Assembly (NCBI RefSeq): GCF_033955345.1
Contig: NZ_CP138332.1
Span: 4,960,001 to 5,024,000 of the forward strand
Reading direction: 5' to 3'
DNA length: 64,000 nucleotides
From: Sphingobacterium bambusae
GTDB taxonomy: Bacteria; Bacteroidota; Bacteroidia; Sphingobacteriales; Sphingobacteriaceae
The notes beneath the pieces were generated by a model, which was not told where the DNA came from, did not search any database, and saw nothing but the letters and a program-made list of their open reading frames with translations. Of the stretch, positions 8,891 to 18,635 are shown one piece after another (the stretch's first letter is position 1; each line of letters starts with the position of its first letter). The translations under genes and the position numbers were made by a program.

Positions 8891-11158
8891 ATGAAACGAA
8901 AGCTCTTTTTTACCGTATTGACCGGTTTGACGCTGGTAGGATGTGCCGCTTTGGACAACAAAGGGGAAACCTCCTACGCTGATTTGGTGAACCCCTTCAT
9001 TGGCACTGATTTTACAGGGAATACTTACCCCGGTGCACAGTCGCCATTTGGGATGGTGCAGCTAAGCCCGGATAATGGCCTGCCCGGTTGGGACCGCATT
9101 TCGGGGTATTTTTATCCTGATAGCACTATCGCTGGATTCAGCCATACCCATTTGAGTGGTACCGGCGCTGGCGATCTTTACGATATTTCGTTTATGCCGG
9201 TCACGTTGCCTGTGCGCGAAGCCGAAGCACCGCTAGGCATCTATTCTGCGTTTTCTCACGACCAGGAGCGTGCCTCTGCAGGTTACTACCAAGTGAAATT
9301 GCTCGATTATGATATTGATGTGGAGCTTACGGCCACGGCGCGTTGTGGGATACAGCGCTACACTTTTCCGGAGGCTGATGCTGCCATCTACCTCAATCTT
9401 AAGAAGGCGATGAACTGGGATGCCACGCAAGACTCGTATATTGAAGTGGTGGATTCCGTAACGATTAAAGGTTACAGATACTCGGATGGATGGGCGCGAA
9501 ACCAACGTGTTTTTTTCTATACACGCTTTTCGAAGCCATTCAAACAGGTTAATTTAGATACGACTGCAATAGCAGTGGCCAACGATGGCGTAGCGGTGGT
9601 TGGCCCTAGTGGTCCCCAAGGGACGGCGGGCAAAACACCGAGAGCATTCGTTGCTCGGTTTGATTTTTCAACCCAAAAGGGGGAGCAGATCCTTGTTAAC
9701 ACCGCAATTTCGGGCGTGAGCATGGAAGGTGCGCAAAAAAATCTGGAGGCAGAAGTGCCGACAGATGATTTCGATCGCTATTACGGCGAGGTAAAAGAAT
9801 CATGGAATAAAGAGTTGGGTAAAATCGCGGTCGAAGGAAACGATCAAGATGATAAGGTTAAGTTTTATACGGCTCTATATCACGGTATGTTAACGCCTAC
9901 CATCTACAGTGATGTTGATGGTTCCTATTTGGGGGCTGACCGGAAGATTCACAAAACCGATGGCGGAATCAACTATAGTACATTCTCCCTTTGGGATACC
10001 TATCGTGCCTCACATCCGCTGTTCACAATGCTGGCGCCAGATCGTGTCAACGATATGGTGAAATCGTTCATTAGCTTTTACGAGCAACATGGCCGTCTTC
10101 CGGTATGGAATTTCTACGGTAGCGAAACCGATATGATGATCGGCAACCACGCAATCCCTGTTATTGTGGACGCCTACCTCAAAGGTATTGGTAATTTTGA
10201 TGCAGAGAAAGCACTGGCCGCTTGTGTAGCCAGCGCTAACACTGATGCGTATCGCGGTATTGGACTCTACAAACAGTTGGGCTACGTTCCTTATGACGTT
10301 ACCGATAAATACAATGCCGAAAACTGGTCGTTATCCCGCACATTGGAATATGCTTTTGATGATTATTGTGTTGCCGTAATGGCCAAGAAGATGGGGAAGA
10401 CCGATATCGCGGATACCTTCTTTAAACGTGCCGAACATTATAAAAATGTGTATAACCCAAGCAGCAGCTTTATGCAGCCGCGCGACAGTAAAGGAGTATT
10501 TATTGCAGACTTTGATCCAGAGGAGTACAGCGCACATATTTGTGAGAGTAATGGCTGGCAGTATTTTTGGTCGGTGCAGCATGATATAAAAGGCTTGGTC
10601 AAGTTGGTTGGCGGTGAGCAGCGTTTTGCAGCAAAACTGGACAGTATGTTTACTTTTCATTCGACAGATACCGCTTCTTTGCCAATCTTTAGTACGGGTA
10701 TGATCGGTCAGTATGCGCACGGTAATGAACCGAGCCACCATGTCATATACCTGTTCAATGAAGTGAAGCAGCCTTGGAAAACACAGGCTTATATAGCAAA
10801 GGTAATGCAAGAGCTATATTTGAATAATCCGGCGGGCTTGAGTGGCAACGACGACTGTGGACAGATGTCTGCCTGGTATGTGTTGAGTGCTATGGGTTTC
10901 TATCCGGTAGATCCCGTGAGTGGAAGATATGAGTTGGGTAAGCCGACTTTTCCTTCTGCAAAACTACAGTTGGATAACGGGAAAACCTTTACCGTGCTGG
11001 CGAAAGACGTGAGTAAGAAGAATATCTATGTGCAATCTGTTTCGCTGAATGGTAAACCATTGGACACAAGTTATATCACCCATGATCAACTACTTGCCGG
11101 AGCTACCTTAGAATTCCAAATGGGCGACCAACCCGGACCCGTGTGGTATAAAAATTAA
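8891..11158 (+). CDS. GH92 family alpha-mannosidase, lipoprotein
   Basis: A 755-residue protein with a lipoprotein signal peptide (MKRKLFFTVLTGLTLVGC, Cys18). The mature part starts with the GH92 signature YADLVNPFIGTDFTGNTYPG and ISGYFYPDSTIAGFSHTHLSG. Further family blocks are STFSLWDTYRASHPL, GNEPSHHVIYLFN and the catalytic-domain end GNDDCGQMSAWYVLSAMGFY. GH92 enzymes are calcium-dependent exo-alpha-mannosidases that trim N-glycans or other mannosides; the exact linkage cannot be told from sequence alone. The protein is probably surface or periplasmic. It stands alone, with its own promoter and a terminator at 11188-11240, not within a Sus locus. Confidence 0.95.
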   Translation: MKRKLFFTVLTGLTLVGCAALDNKGETSYADLVNPFIGTDFTGNTYPGAQSPFGMVQLSPDNGLPGWDRISGYFYPDSTIAGFSHTHLSGTGAGDLYDISFMPVTLPVREAEAPLGIYSAFSHDQERASAGYYQVKLLDYDIDVELTATARCGIQRYTFPEADAAIYLNLKKAMNWDATQDSYIEVVDSVTIKGYRYSDGWARNQRVFFYTRFSKPFKQVNLDTTAIAVANDGVAVVGPSGPQGTAGKTPRAFVARFDFSTQKGEQILVNTAISGVSMEGAQKNLEAEVPTDDFDRYYGEVKESWNKELGKIAVEGNDQDDKVKFYTALYHGMLTPTIYSDVDGSYLGADRKIHKTDGGINYSTFSLWDTYRASHPLFTMLAPDRVNDMVKSFISFYEQHGRLPVWNFYGSETDMMIGNHAIPVIVDAYLKGIGNFDAEKALAACVASANTDAYRGIGLYKQLGYVPYDVTDKYNAENWSLSRTLEYAFDDYCVAVMAKKMGKTDIADTFFKRAEHYKNVYNPSSSFMQPRDSKGVFIADFDPEEYSAHICESNGWQYFWSVQHDIKGLVKLVGGEQRFAAKLDSMFTFHSTDTASLPIFSTGMIGQYAHGNEPSHHVIYLFNEVKQPWKTQAYIAKVMQELYLNNPAGLSGNDDCGQMSAWYVLSAMGFYPVDPVSGRYELGKPTFPSAKLQLDNGKTFTVLAKDVSKKNIYVQSVSLNGKPLDTSYITHDQLLAGATLEFQMGDQPGPVWYKN

Positions 11159-11187
11159 ACAGGCGCTATCTAGCGGATAATGTATTG

Positions 11188-11240
11188 AACCCTGTGTTTT
11201 GAACGCTATTTACAAGCGCTTAAAACACAGGGTTTTCTTT
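11188..11240. terminator. Bidirectional terminator between GH92 gene and transporter gene
   Basis: AACCCTGTGTTTT (11188-11200) pairs perfectly over 13 bp with AAAACACAGGGTT (11222-11234) and is followed by TTCTTT. It lies between convergent genes ending at 11158 and 11252 and can serve both. Confidence 0.85.
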
Positions 11241-11251
11241 ATAGATTCTTT

Positions 11252-12169
11252 TTAAAATAGGAGTAGACTAAGGGCCGGCGTCAAGATTAAGGAGATAATA
11301 GACGAAGCACCCACTAAAACCGCGGCATCTTCCTCTTCTGTCTCTAAAAACGAAGCAAAGACAACCAAGTTGGCTGCGATAGGAAAACTTGCCATCAGGA
11401 TCATCAACATGCGCTGTTCCTCGTCTAGAACGGTGATGAAGTTTTTTTCGAGAAGTACCAACAGGAGGAGGACGAGCGCACCTGCGACATACCGCAGACC
11501 CATAATTTTGCCGAGCGAGGCATAGGCCACCTTTTTGAAGTCTATGCTGCCCAACGTGAGGCCGATGATGAACATGCCCAATGAGGAAACTATCCAACTT
11601 ACCACATTAGCCACTTCCTCCATCACTTTGGGCAGCTCCACGTTGGCTATGTTAAGTCCGATCGCTAGCGCACAGGCGTATATCGCCGGAATTTTAAATA
11701 CTTTCAAAGCGGCTTCTTTCGCTGATATTCCTTTCGTTCGCGACATCAGAAAGAAGCCGATTGTGTCGCCATAGAGGGCATTGCCTACGTATGCACTAAT
11801 GATTAATGGCATTTGTTGCTCACCGAACAATGCCATCACAATAGGAATACCAAACCAGCCGATATTATAGTAGGAAAAAGCGCCCTTCAGCAGGTTGCCG
11901 TCGAAGTCTTTATGGACTATTTTCTTGCAGATGATGGCGGGTATATTCATAGCAAGAGCCAATATGAAAATAATGGAACCAATAACTGCTGTCTCTTGCA
12001 AATCTGCCTTCAGCAGGTTTTCAATGATCAGGAAAGGGATAAACAGAAACAATAGGGATTTCGATATCCAGCGGCTATCCATTCCCCATTTCTTGTTGAC
12101 GCCCCAGCCAATCAACATAAAAATGTATAAAGGCAATACCTTTGTTGCGAGTGCTTGTAATAAATCCAT
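11252..12169 (-). CDS. AEC-family (auxin efflux carrier-like) permease
   Basis: A 305-residue integral membrane protein with about ten hydrophobic helices (for example LYIFMLIGWGVNK, SLLFLFIPFLIIENLL, GAFSYYNIGWFGIPIVMALF, LVVFASFLETEEEDAAVL, ISLILTPALSLLLF). The order and the YYNIGWFGIPI block fit the AEC/bile-acid-arsenite superfamily of secondary carriers; the substrate is unknown (characterised relatives move malate, malonate or auxin-like acids). Its ATG overlaps the stop codon of the upstream FAD-protein gene (TAATG), so the two are translationally coupled and probably co-functional. Confidence 0.87.
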   Translation of the reverse strand: MDLLQALATKVLPLYIFMLIGWGVNKKWGMDSRWISKSLLFLFIPFLIIENLLKADLQETAVIGSIIFILALAMNIPAIICKKIVHKDFDGNLLKGAFSYYNIGWFGIPIVMALFGEQQMPLIISAYVGNALYGDTIGFFLMSRTKGISAKEAALKVFKIPAIYACALAIGLNIANVELPKVMEEVANVVSWIVSSLGMFIIGLTLGSIDFKKVAYASLGKIMGLRYVAGALVLLLLVLLEKNFITVLDEEQRMLMILMASFPIAANLVVFASFLETEEEDAAVLVGASSIISLILTPALSLLLF

Positions 12170-13692
12170 TAGCCTAGGTTTTTGAGTAGGTCGTCGGTTA
12201 AGATGTCCGCCTGTTCAACGTTAAACCAAAGCGCATTTATGTCGAGTTGCAAGCCAGCAAGTTGGTGGCCGATGACATAAAAAGGAGAGGGCCTTTTCCG
12301 CCGAGAGTGCTGAACACGTAAACTTTCCAAGTCCGCCTTTATCCCGCCTGCTGGATGCGCTTCTATATAACCTTTTTTCAGCATACGAGGGAGCAGGGGT
12401 TGATCGATCATTTCGCTGACAGTGACGGTTGGTCCCGAGGCATTGATTACAAAGTCTGCCTCGCTTGAATTTCCATCCTCGGTGGTTAAGACAAAGCAAT
12501 GGCCGTTCCATACGATGTCATCGGTGTTTCCAATAATGCTTAGTTGACCTGAGCGCAACGCATGCTGAATCTTAATAGCATTCTCTACAGGCATTGCATG
12601 TCTATTTATATCAAAGTAGGGCTTCATCCATTTTAGGAACAGCAGCTTTTGATCAACAGGAAGCAGTTTCCAGATGGCATAAGTTTCCTCGCGAAGCGAA
12701 TACAGGATGTTTTGCAGGAGACATTGCTTGCCGGTTGCCAAGGCTATATCCTCATCGAGAAGAGTCAGCTGATTACGGTGCTCCCGTTCTTCAGCTAGCC
12801 AGTCTATTGGTTTTTCCAGATAGCTCTCTGCTTCCGAACGAAACATACGAATCAAGTCGGTGAAACGCAATGGCTTTTGTTTCTCGCGGATCGACTTGCG
12901 CACATTGGCCAACGTTAAAACCTTTCGTTCGTAGGGAATTTCGGTAGGCGATTGCACACGAGGCAATAGTCCCTTCAGAGAAAAGAAGCTAATAGGCCCT
13001 CGATGACCATTGTCTATCAAGGTGATAAGTGCGTCTATCGCCGTTAGACTACTACCGACAATACTTACACGAGCGCTTTTATCTGCTATTTGATGTAACA
13101 AGCGGCTTGAAGGCCAAGGCGAAGAAATGAAGTTAGCCTGTTTTCTCAGTTTGCCGAAGGCATTTGATGCGGTATTTCCGGTTGCCAATATGCTGTAGTC
13201 GACGGTGTGCCGCTTACCCTCATCAGTTTCTAGGATCAGTATGTTCTTTCTTGTCCAGGTTGCATCAACGACCTCGGCGCGGATAAGATCGACGGAAATA
13301 CCTTCCTGTTGTGCAAGCGTGCAGTATGACGAAAACATTTCGTGTAGGTATTGGCCAAAAAGCATGCGTGGAGGGTAAGCATCTGGGTGTACACTCACTT
13401 GCGGAAATTGTTGGGCGATCCTATCATGGCTTTGGTGCATCCATTGAACAAAATGCATCCGCTCATGCGGAAAGATACCCATCAACCCAGCTTTCGTGTT
13501 GAGGAGGTGTCCTTCCTGACCCGTTCCGAAAGCCAACCCTTCTCCAAAATGCTCTCTTTTTTCGAAGATAAGAATACGCAACGGATGGGGAGGTCGCTGC
13601 AGGACGTATTTCAGGACGAGTTGCAGAAAACAGGCGGTGCCACTTGCGCCAGCGCCAATAATGGCGACGGTCTTAGAATCGTTTTGCTTCAT
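12169..13692 (-). CDS. FAD/NAD(P)-binding protein (COG4529-like)
   Basis: The start is placed at the ATG at 13692 (MKQNDSKTVAIIGAGASGTA), immediately before the Rossmann motif GAGASGTA; longer starts add only an unlikely Cys-rich tail. The 507-residue protein has a second nucleotide-binding stretch, SARVSIVGSSLTAIDALI, and an ending DFVINASGPTVTVSEMI, as in the HpnW/COG4529 family of FAD-dependent proteins with an NAD_binding_9 N-terminal domain. The reaction is unknown. It is the first gene of a two-gene operon with the AEC carrier (1-nt overlap), suggesting an oxidoreductase that acts on the carried compound, though that is inference only. Confidence 0.83.
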   Translation of the reverse strand: MKQNDSKTVAIIGAGASGTACFLQLVLKYVLQRPPHPLRILIFEKREHFGEGLAFGTGQEGHLLNTKAGLMGIFPHERMHFVQWMHQSHDRIAQQFPQVSVHPDAYPPRMLFGQYLHEMFSSYCTLAQQEGISVDLIRAEVVDATWTRKNILILETDEGKRHTVDYSILATGNTASNAFGKLRKQANFISSPWPSSRLLHQIADKSARVSIVGSSLTAIDALITLIDNGHRGPISFFSLKGLLPRVQSPTEIPYERKVLTLANVRKSIREKQKPLRFTDLIRMFRSEAESYLEKPIDWLAEEREHRNQLTLLDEDIALATGKQCLLQNILYSLREETYAIWKLLPVDQKLLFLKWMKPYFDINRHAMPVENAIKIQHALRSGQLSIIGNTDDIVWNGHCFVLTTEDGNSSEADFVINASGPTVTVSEMIDQPLLPRMLKKGYIEAHPAGGIKADLESLRVQHSRRKRPSPFYVIGHQLAGLQLDINALWFNVEQADILTDDLLKNLG

Positions 13693-13780
13693 ATCTAACG
13701 TTGAACAATATTGGAAGCACATCGTTCAGGACGATAGGAAAAAACGTTCACCGTCTTTTGCTAGTTAAGCGATATTGCGC

Positions 13781-16366
13781 TTAACTTTCATACGTTTTCC
13801 CTGCTATTGAAACGGGAATGTTAAACCAAAAAGTGGTTCCCAAGCCAAGTTGGCTTTTGACGCCAATACTGCCGCCATGGAGGTTGATGATCTCTTTTGA
13901 TACATACAAGCCTATACCAAATCCACTTACAATATCTGTTTGTGTATTTTCTATCCGATAAAAGCGGGTAAATATTTTTTGTTGGTCTTCCTCTGCAATA
14001 CCCGATCCTTCGTCAGAGACCCCTACGTATAGGCTATCTTGGTCTTTTCGAGCCTCAATACGAATGTCGCTTCCGCTGGGGGAGTACTTTATGGCATTGT
14101 TGATGAAGTTTATGATCACCTGTTCCACTTTATCACGGTCGGCGGAAATCTGATGTTCTTCTTCCATGTCGAACACGAAGTTGTGACTGCTGACCGTCTG
14201 TTGAAGCATCTGCCCGATGGTAGATATCAGCTCCTTGAGCGAGAAGACATGCTTGTTCAAGCGCAACTTGCCTTCGCCAATTCTGGCGATATCCAAAAAG
14301 CTTTCTATGAGCAGTTTCATGCGTGCACTTTGTCGGTTGGCACTTGCTATCAAATCGTGCATCTGCGGGTTTTCCAAACTTTTGCTTTTGTGCTGTAGGA
14401 TCTGTAGGTAGCCCGATAGTGAAGTTAATGGCGAGCGTAGTTCATGGCTAACGATACCGAGAAAGTCTAGCTTACGCTTTTCTTCCAATTTCTGCACCGT
14501 AAAATCGATGATTACACCATAGGCCATTAGGTTTTGGTTTTCTTCGTTCCAAATACGACTTCCGACCATGCGTAGCCAGCGTTTGTCATCTACATGGCGA
14601 TTCATTACGAACTCCAAATCAAAGTTGTTCTTTTCAAGGATAACCTCCAAGATGTTGGTTTCCTGTTCCACATCGGCGATAACAATCGGATAGCCAAAAA
14701 TCGCTTCGGCATCAGAGGGACTGCTATCGTCCAAGCCATACATAGCGCGCACATGTTTGTTGATGATCGTTTCCTTGGTTTCCGGATTAAAGGAAAAGGT
14801 GCCTATCTTTCCGGCATCAACAATTAAGCGCTGCTCCAAGGCATTCTGCGCAATAGCGCGGTTGAATGCGTCGATACGTTGTTGCGCAAGCACGCGATCG
14901 CTGATATCTAGGATGGTTCCGGAAAAATGAATCGGACTATTGGTTTCATCAAAATAGGCTCTTCCTTTTGCTTGCACCCACACTGTGCGCTCGTTTTGAT
15001 CACCTATCGTCCGGAATTGTATATCGTAATACCCTGCTGAAGCCGGAGTTCGTGCATAAGCTATGGCTTCGGCAACAGCTTTTCTATCTTCGTGATGTAT
15101 ATATGTCAAGGCCAGCTGATAGGGAATTTCGTCTTTTTGTGGAGCACCGAACAATTCTTGGCTACGTTGGTCCCACACGACGATCTCATCCACAATATTG
15201 AATTCCCAAATACCTATTTTTGCCGATAAGAGGGCTAAATTCAACCGTCGTTCGCTTTGCGACAGCTGTTCAAAAGCACGTCTCAGGTGATCGTTAACTT
15301 CGCTGTTGGTCTTTTCGGACTCTCGCAGTTGCAAATTGGCCGTAGCCAAGTCACTGTTTACGTCGGTCAGCTCCTCCATCGTAGCCGCAAGTTCTTCATT
15401 GGCTTCCTGCAACCGACGTTCCCTATCTTCCAACAGCTTTCTGGCATGCACAGATGCTGTCACATCCATAACGGTACCTATAAAACGGATCGGTTCGTCA
15501 ATTTCATTGAAATAGACCGTGCCAACGGCATGTACCCAAGTCACCTCTTCTGTTTGTATATTTACAGTCCTGTAATGCACATCGTATCGTCCATCGCTAG
15601 CCTGACGATCGAAAGCATGTTTGACAGCCGCCAACGTGTTTGGCTTATCTTCGGGGTGAAGCCCAGCCACAAAATCGCGGGTATAGCTCACTTCGCTTTC
15701 TCTCGGTACACCAAAAAGTTCTTTGCATCGATCATCCCAAATCAGGATATCCTGTTTTACATCCAAATCGAATATTCCAAGATCCGCGGCCTCCTTTGCA
15801 CGCCTTGACTGGTCGAGTGCTAAGTCTAGTTGTTTATAGGAGTTGCTAAGTTCGTCAACCGTGTTGGATAGTTTCTCGTTGATAACCATGTATTCTTCGG
15901 TCAGCGCTTGCTGCTCTTCAATACTGGCGCGTAGTTCTTCGTTCAACGCAGCTTCTAGCATTTCCTTTTTGCGCACGGTGGCCCAAGCCTCTAATCTGCT
16001 AGATACTTCTTGTGCTGTGTGCAAAATCGCATAGGTCTTTTTCTCCGCATTCAAAAGGGGACGGTATTCAAAATCAAAGTAAAAAGTAGTGGGAATACCA
16101 TCAATTAGGATGTTTGCTGGCACATCTTGCGCTCGGTATATTTCTCCAGTTTGCCAAACCCCTTGTAGGATGTCAACAAAACCCTGAACCGCGAATTCAG
16201 GAAAGCTGTCGCCCAGATTGGTGCCAATAACCTCTGCTGTGGTCGCCCACATATCAAGCATATCGCGATTGGCATAGACAATATGTAAGTCTTCACTGTC
16301 GTATATCGCTGTAGCTTGCGGCACTTGGTTCAGGACGTTGAGAATGTCTTCTGGAGTAGTAATCAT
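13781..16366 (-). CDS. Multi-PAS sensor histidine kinase
   Basis: Start placed at the ATG at 16366 (MITTPEDILNVLNQVPQ); 861 residues. Domain order by eye: PAS (about 1-120), coiled coil rich in E and L (130-190), PAS with GIFDLDVKQDILIWDDRCKE (195-310), second coiled coil, PAS with GIWEFNIVDEIVVWDQRSQE (375-490), PAS with GTFSFNPETKETIINKH (510-625), HisKA with FLGIVSHELRSPLTSL (around 640) and HATPase with NFINNAIKYSP, DEGSGI and GFGIGLYVSKE. No membrane segment is seen, so it is a cytosolic sensor. There is no receiver or DNA-binding partner next to it. The second and third PAS domains resemble each other closely and probably duplicated with their coiled coils. Confidence 0.92.
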   Translation of the reverse strand: MITTPEDILNVLNQVPQATAIYDSEDLHIVYANRDMLDMWATTAEVIGTNLGDSFPEFAVQGFVDILQGVWQTGEIYRAQDVPANILIDGIPTTFYFDFEYRPLLNAEKKTYAILHTAQEVSSRLEAWATVRKKEMLEAALNEELRASIEEQQALTEEYMVINEKLSNTVDELSNSYKQLDLALDQSRRAKEAADLGIFDLDVKQDILIWDDRCKELFGVPRESEVSYTRDFVAGLHPEDKPNTLAAVKHAFDRQASDGRYDVHYRTVNIQTEEVTWVHAVGTVYFNEIDEPIRFIGTVMDVTASVHARKLLEDRERRLQEANEELAATMEELTDVNSDLATANLQLRESEKTNSEVNDHLRRAFEQLSQSERRLNLALLSAKIGIWEFNIVDEIVVWDQRSQELFGAPQKDEIPYQLALTYIHHEDRKAVAEAIAYARTPASAGYYDIQFRTIGDQNERTVWVQAKGRAYFDETNSPIHFSGTILDISDRVLAQQRIDAFNRAIAQNALEQRLIVDAGKIGTFSFNPETKETIINKHVRAMYGLDDSSPSDAEAIFGYPIVIADVEQETNILEVILEKNNFDLEFVMNRHVDDKRWLRMVGSRIWNEENQNLMAYGVIIDFTVQKLEEKRKLDFLGIVSHELRSPLTSLSGYLQILQHKSKSLENPQMHDLIASANRQSARMKLLIESFLDIARIGEGKLRLNKHVFSLKELISTIGQMLQQTVSSHNFVFDMEEEHQISADRDKVEQVIINFINNAIKYSPSGSDIRIEARKDQDSLYVGVSDEGSGIAEEDQQKIFTRFYRIENTQTDIVSGFGIGLYVSKEIINLHGGSIGVKSQLGLGTTFWFNIPVSIAGKTYES

Positions 16367-16667
16367 AAGCAAATATAGGCCAATTTACTCGCTGAAATCT
16401 CTGTAGCATTCTATGGCTTAAAGAACAGGTATTTTGACGGGGTCGCGTGCTGAAAACTACCTGCTGAGATCGCTTTTTTTTGGAGATATTGTTCTAAAAG
16501 AAGGGAGTGGATACTGAAGTAATTTAATAGTAGCTTCGAGAGTCGCAGTATTGATCGATGAAGTAAGTCGCTATCAAATAAAAAGACAGCCGTCTCCTGC
16601 GTTCGTTAATACCTACACAAGAGACGGCTGCGTGCTGGATGCCGGTTGTTACCGACGGAATAAAACG
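16367..16667. other. Gene-free stretch between kinase and cold-shock gene
   Basis: About 300 bp with no coding frame that I can support. The right part contains the cold-shock gene's terminator at 16577-16630; the left part is the leader of the PAS kinase and shows no clear promoter. Confidence 0.6.
16577..16630 (-). terminator. Intrinsic terminator of the cold-shock gene
   Basis: Read on the minus strand, CAGCCGTCTC (16630-16621) pairs with GAGACGGCTG (16596-16587), a perfect 10-bp stem, and is followed by TCTTTTTATTT. It lies just downstream of the cold-shock CDS. Confidence 0.85.
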
Positions 16668-16862
16668 TTATCTTACTACACGTACATTTTTTGCGTTGAT
16701 CCCTTTTTTGCCTTCTTCGGTTTCATATTCGACAGTGTCGTTCTCCCGAATATTTCCCAATAAACCGGTAGAATGTACGAAAATGTCTTTGCCTCCATTA
16801 GATGGCGTAATAAAACCGAATCCTTTTGTTTCGTTAAAAAACTTTACTTTTCCTTGTTGCAT
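16668..16862 (-). CDS. Cold-shock protein, CspA family
   Basis: A 64-residue single cold-shock domain: MQQGKVKFFNETKGFGFITP carries RNP1 (KGFGFITP), and DIFVHSTGL carries RNP2. The length and ending (GKKGINAKNVRVVR) are typical of Bacteroidota Csp proteins that act as RNA chaperones. It is a single-gene unit with its own terminator. A leader of up to ~180 bp separates it from the divergent gene at 17048, enough room for a structured cold-shock 5' UTR, but I did not find a defined box. Confidence 0.97.
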   Translation of the reverse strand: MQQGKVKFFNETKGFGFITPSNGGKDIFVHSTGLLGNIRENDTVEYETEEGKKGINAKNVRVVR

Positions 16863-17047
16863 GTTTTTAAAATTTGTAAATGATCATTCTGTGCTCATGC
16901 AAGATGCATGAAATGATTTTGGTAACAATTTCTATACCAAATAAATGACTTTTAATAAGTATTTTGTTTTTCATTTTATGCGTGGTATCCAAGGGGCATG
17001 GTCTCAAATTCTACAAAACATTCCGTACAAATGTTTGTTTTTTTTAT

Positions 17048-17509
17048 ATGGAATGGAAAGAAAGGTTATGGGGCTATAATGCTGTAGATGGATTCTATGA
17101 AAGCCCACAGAAATTTAATTTTGAGTTCAGTCCAGAGAGACTACTCGTGCGCAACCAAGCACTACGCAATGCTGATCGAAGTCTATATCGGAATTTTTTA
17201 TTGGAAAACTATCCTTTTCACCAGAGGCAGGAGATGGAGAAGTTTGATCGAGTGGCCAATAACCTGCGTAGACTATCGGCATTTGAAGCTTTGCGCTACA
17301 TTGATGATCGGCAAGTGAATGTTCTTTGTGCAGATCTCGATTTCCATGAGGAGTATGCCATATTTAGGGCGATGCATGTTGAAGAGGCAGAGCTGGCAAC
17401 ATTCAAAAATGCGGTTGATCACGAGTTGTTAGAAAATTATGTGATGCCCGAGCAGCTCTTAAGTCGACCCTACGTTTGGATCGATATGTCGAGTTTGCCC
17501 AAGCAATAA
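17048..17509 (+). CDS. Uncharacterised protein, paralogue of the gene at 5674
   Basis: The ATG at 17048 (MEWKERLWGYNAVDGF) is chosen because it aligns with the MKW start of the 5674 paralogue, and the open frame upstream reads as hydrophobic noise. The 153-residue protein shares RNQALRNADRSLYRNF, EKFDRVANNLRRLSAFEAL, VNVLCADLDFHEEYAIF and the tail VMPEQLLSRPYVWIDMSS with it. No known domain, signal peptide or membrane helix is seen. The two copies are 11 kb apart and in different neighbourhoods (stress genes there, a histidine kinase 80 bp downstream here). Confidence 0.75.
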   Translation: MEWKERLWGYNAVDGFYESPQKFNFEFSPERLLVRNQALRNADRSLYRNFLLENYPFHQRQEMEKFDRVANNLRRLSAFEALRYIDDRQVNVLCADLDFHEEYAIFRAMHVEEAELATFKNAVDHELLENYVMPEQLLSRPYVWIDMSSLPKQ

Positions 17510-17589
17510 CTGGTTTATCACCGGATATTATTTTTTAAAAACTTTTTTTGTCGTAAATTCGTGACTTATTCTTTTACCGAGTTTATGAA

Positions 17590-18516
17590 ATGAAAGAAAA
17601 TCAAGTTATTTACCTGCTGTTGGGAGCTGTGCTGTTGAGCAAGGTTATTATAGGATTTCTGATTGTACATCTTTTACGCCGAAAGCGTGAGTTAAAAAAA
17701 GAACGAACGAAGTTATGTGCATCTAATGAACAGTTAGAGGACCACATTGCAAAAATCGAAGAGCAACAGAAGGAACTTTTAGCTGCGGAAAATTTCAAAC
17801 TCAAAATCTTGTCCTTAGCCTCCCACGATCTTCGTACCCCTTTTCAAGAACTATCCATGCTACTGGAATACGTAGATGTGCTCCAATTGGATGAAGCGTC
17901 CCTTAAAGAGGTTACATCCAGTGTGAAAGGGCAGGTAGGCGTTTCCAAGGCCTTGCTGGACAATGTATTGGTATGGACTGCCGGGCAGTTACGTGGCAAC
18001 GAATATACCAAAGTCACATTTTCCTTGAAAGAGCAAGTAGACCAGGCGATCAGTCTTTTTGCTACGCAGAGCAAAAAGAAAGGGTTACATATCGAACAGC
18101 ATATCGATTCATCGCAGGCTATCCAAGGTAATGTGGATATTTTCAACTTTGTGTTACGCAACTTGCTGAGCAATGCCATCAAGTATTCTGATATCGGCGG
18201 AACGGTAGAGATCGGCTTGCTAGGCGATAAAGAAGGTATGCTTCGTTTTTTTGTGCGTGATTTTGGATCGGGTATGGATGTCGCTGTGTTACAACGTTTG
18301 CAAAAGGGCGAGTTAATGGAAAGCAAAAAGGGTACGGAGAATGAAAAGGGGATGGGACTCGGGTTATCGCTGTGTCAAGATCTTATTGCTCGCGTAGGCT
18401 GGTCTATGGATATCCGTCGTGAAGAAAGAGGAAGTTGTTTTAGTTTGCTACTGCCTTTGGAAGATGCTAAAGAAGCTCCAAAAACTGGCAACGAATTGTT
18501 TTACAGGAATAACTAG
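17590..18516 (+). CDS. Membrane-anchored sensor histidine kinase
   Basis: A 308-residue kinase with one N-terminal transmembrane helix (about 7-28, YLLLGAVLLSKVIIGFLIV), a coiled coil (33-70), HisKA with LASHDLRTPFQELSML (His79), and HATPase with NLLSNAIKYSDIGG (N box), VRDFGSGMD (G1) and GMGLGLSLCQD (G2). It has almost no extracytoplasmic region, so it probably senses through the membrane, the coiled coil or a partner protein. No cognate response regulator lies beside it. It follows the 153-residue unknown protein by 80 bp on the same strand, which may mean co-transcription. Confidence 0.9.
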   Translation: MKENQVIYLLLGAVLLSKVIIGFLIVHLLRRKRELKKERTKLCASNEQLEDHIAKIEEQQKELLAAENFKLKILSLASHDLRTPFQELSMLLEYVDVLQLDEASLKEVTSSVKGQVGVSKALLDNVLVWTAGQLRGNEYTKVTFSLKEQVDQAISLFATQSKKKGLHIEQHIDSSQAIQGNVDIFNFVLRNLLSNAIKYSDIGGTVEIGLLGDKEGMLRFFVRDFGSGMDVAVLQRLQKGELMESKKGTENEKGMGLGLSLCQDLIARVGWSMDIRREERGSCFSLLLPLEDAKEAPKTGNELFYRNN

Positions 18517-18635
18517 CACGAATATCAAAATGAGTAACGTGCCATTAGGTACTTAAAGGCGCTATGGCGCATATGTTATTCTGGCGATGCGTATTCACTT
18601 TTTGTTTTCTTAAAGCGATGCGCATGCTTTTTTTG

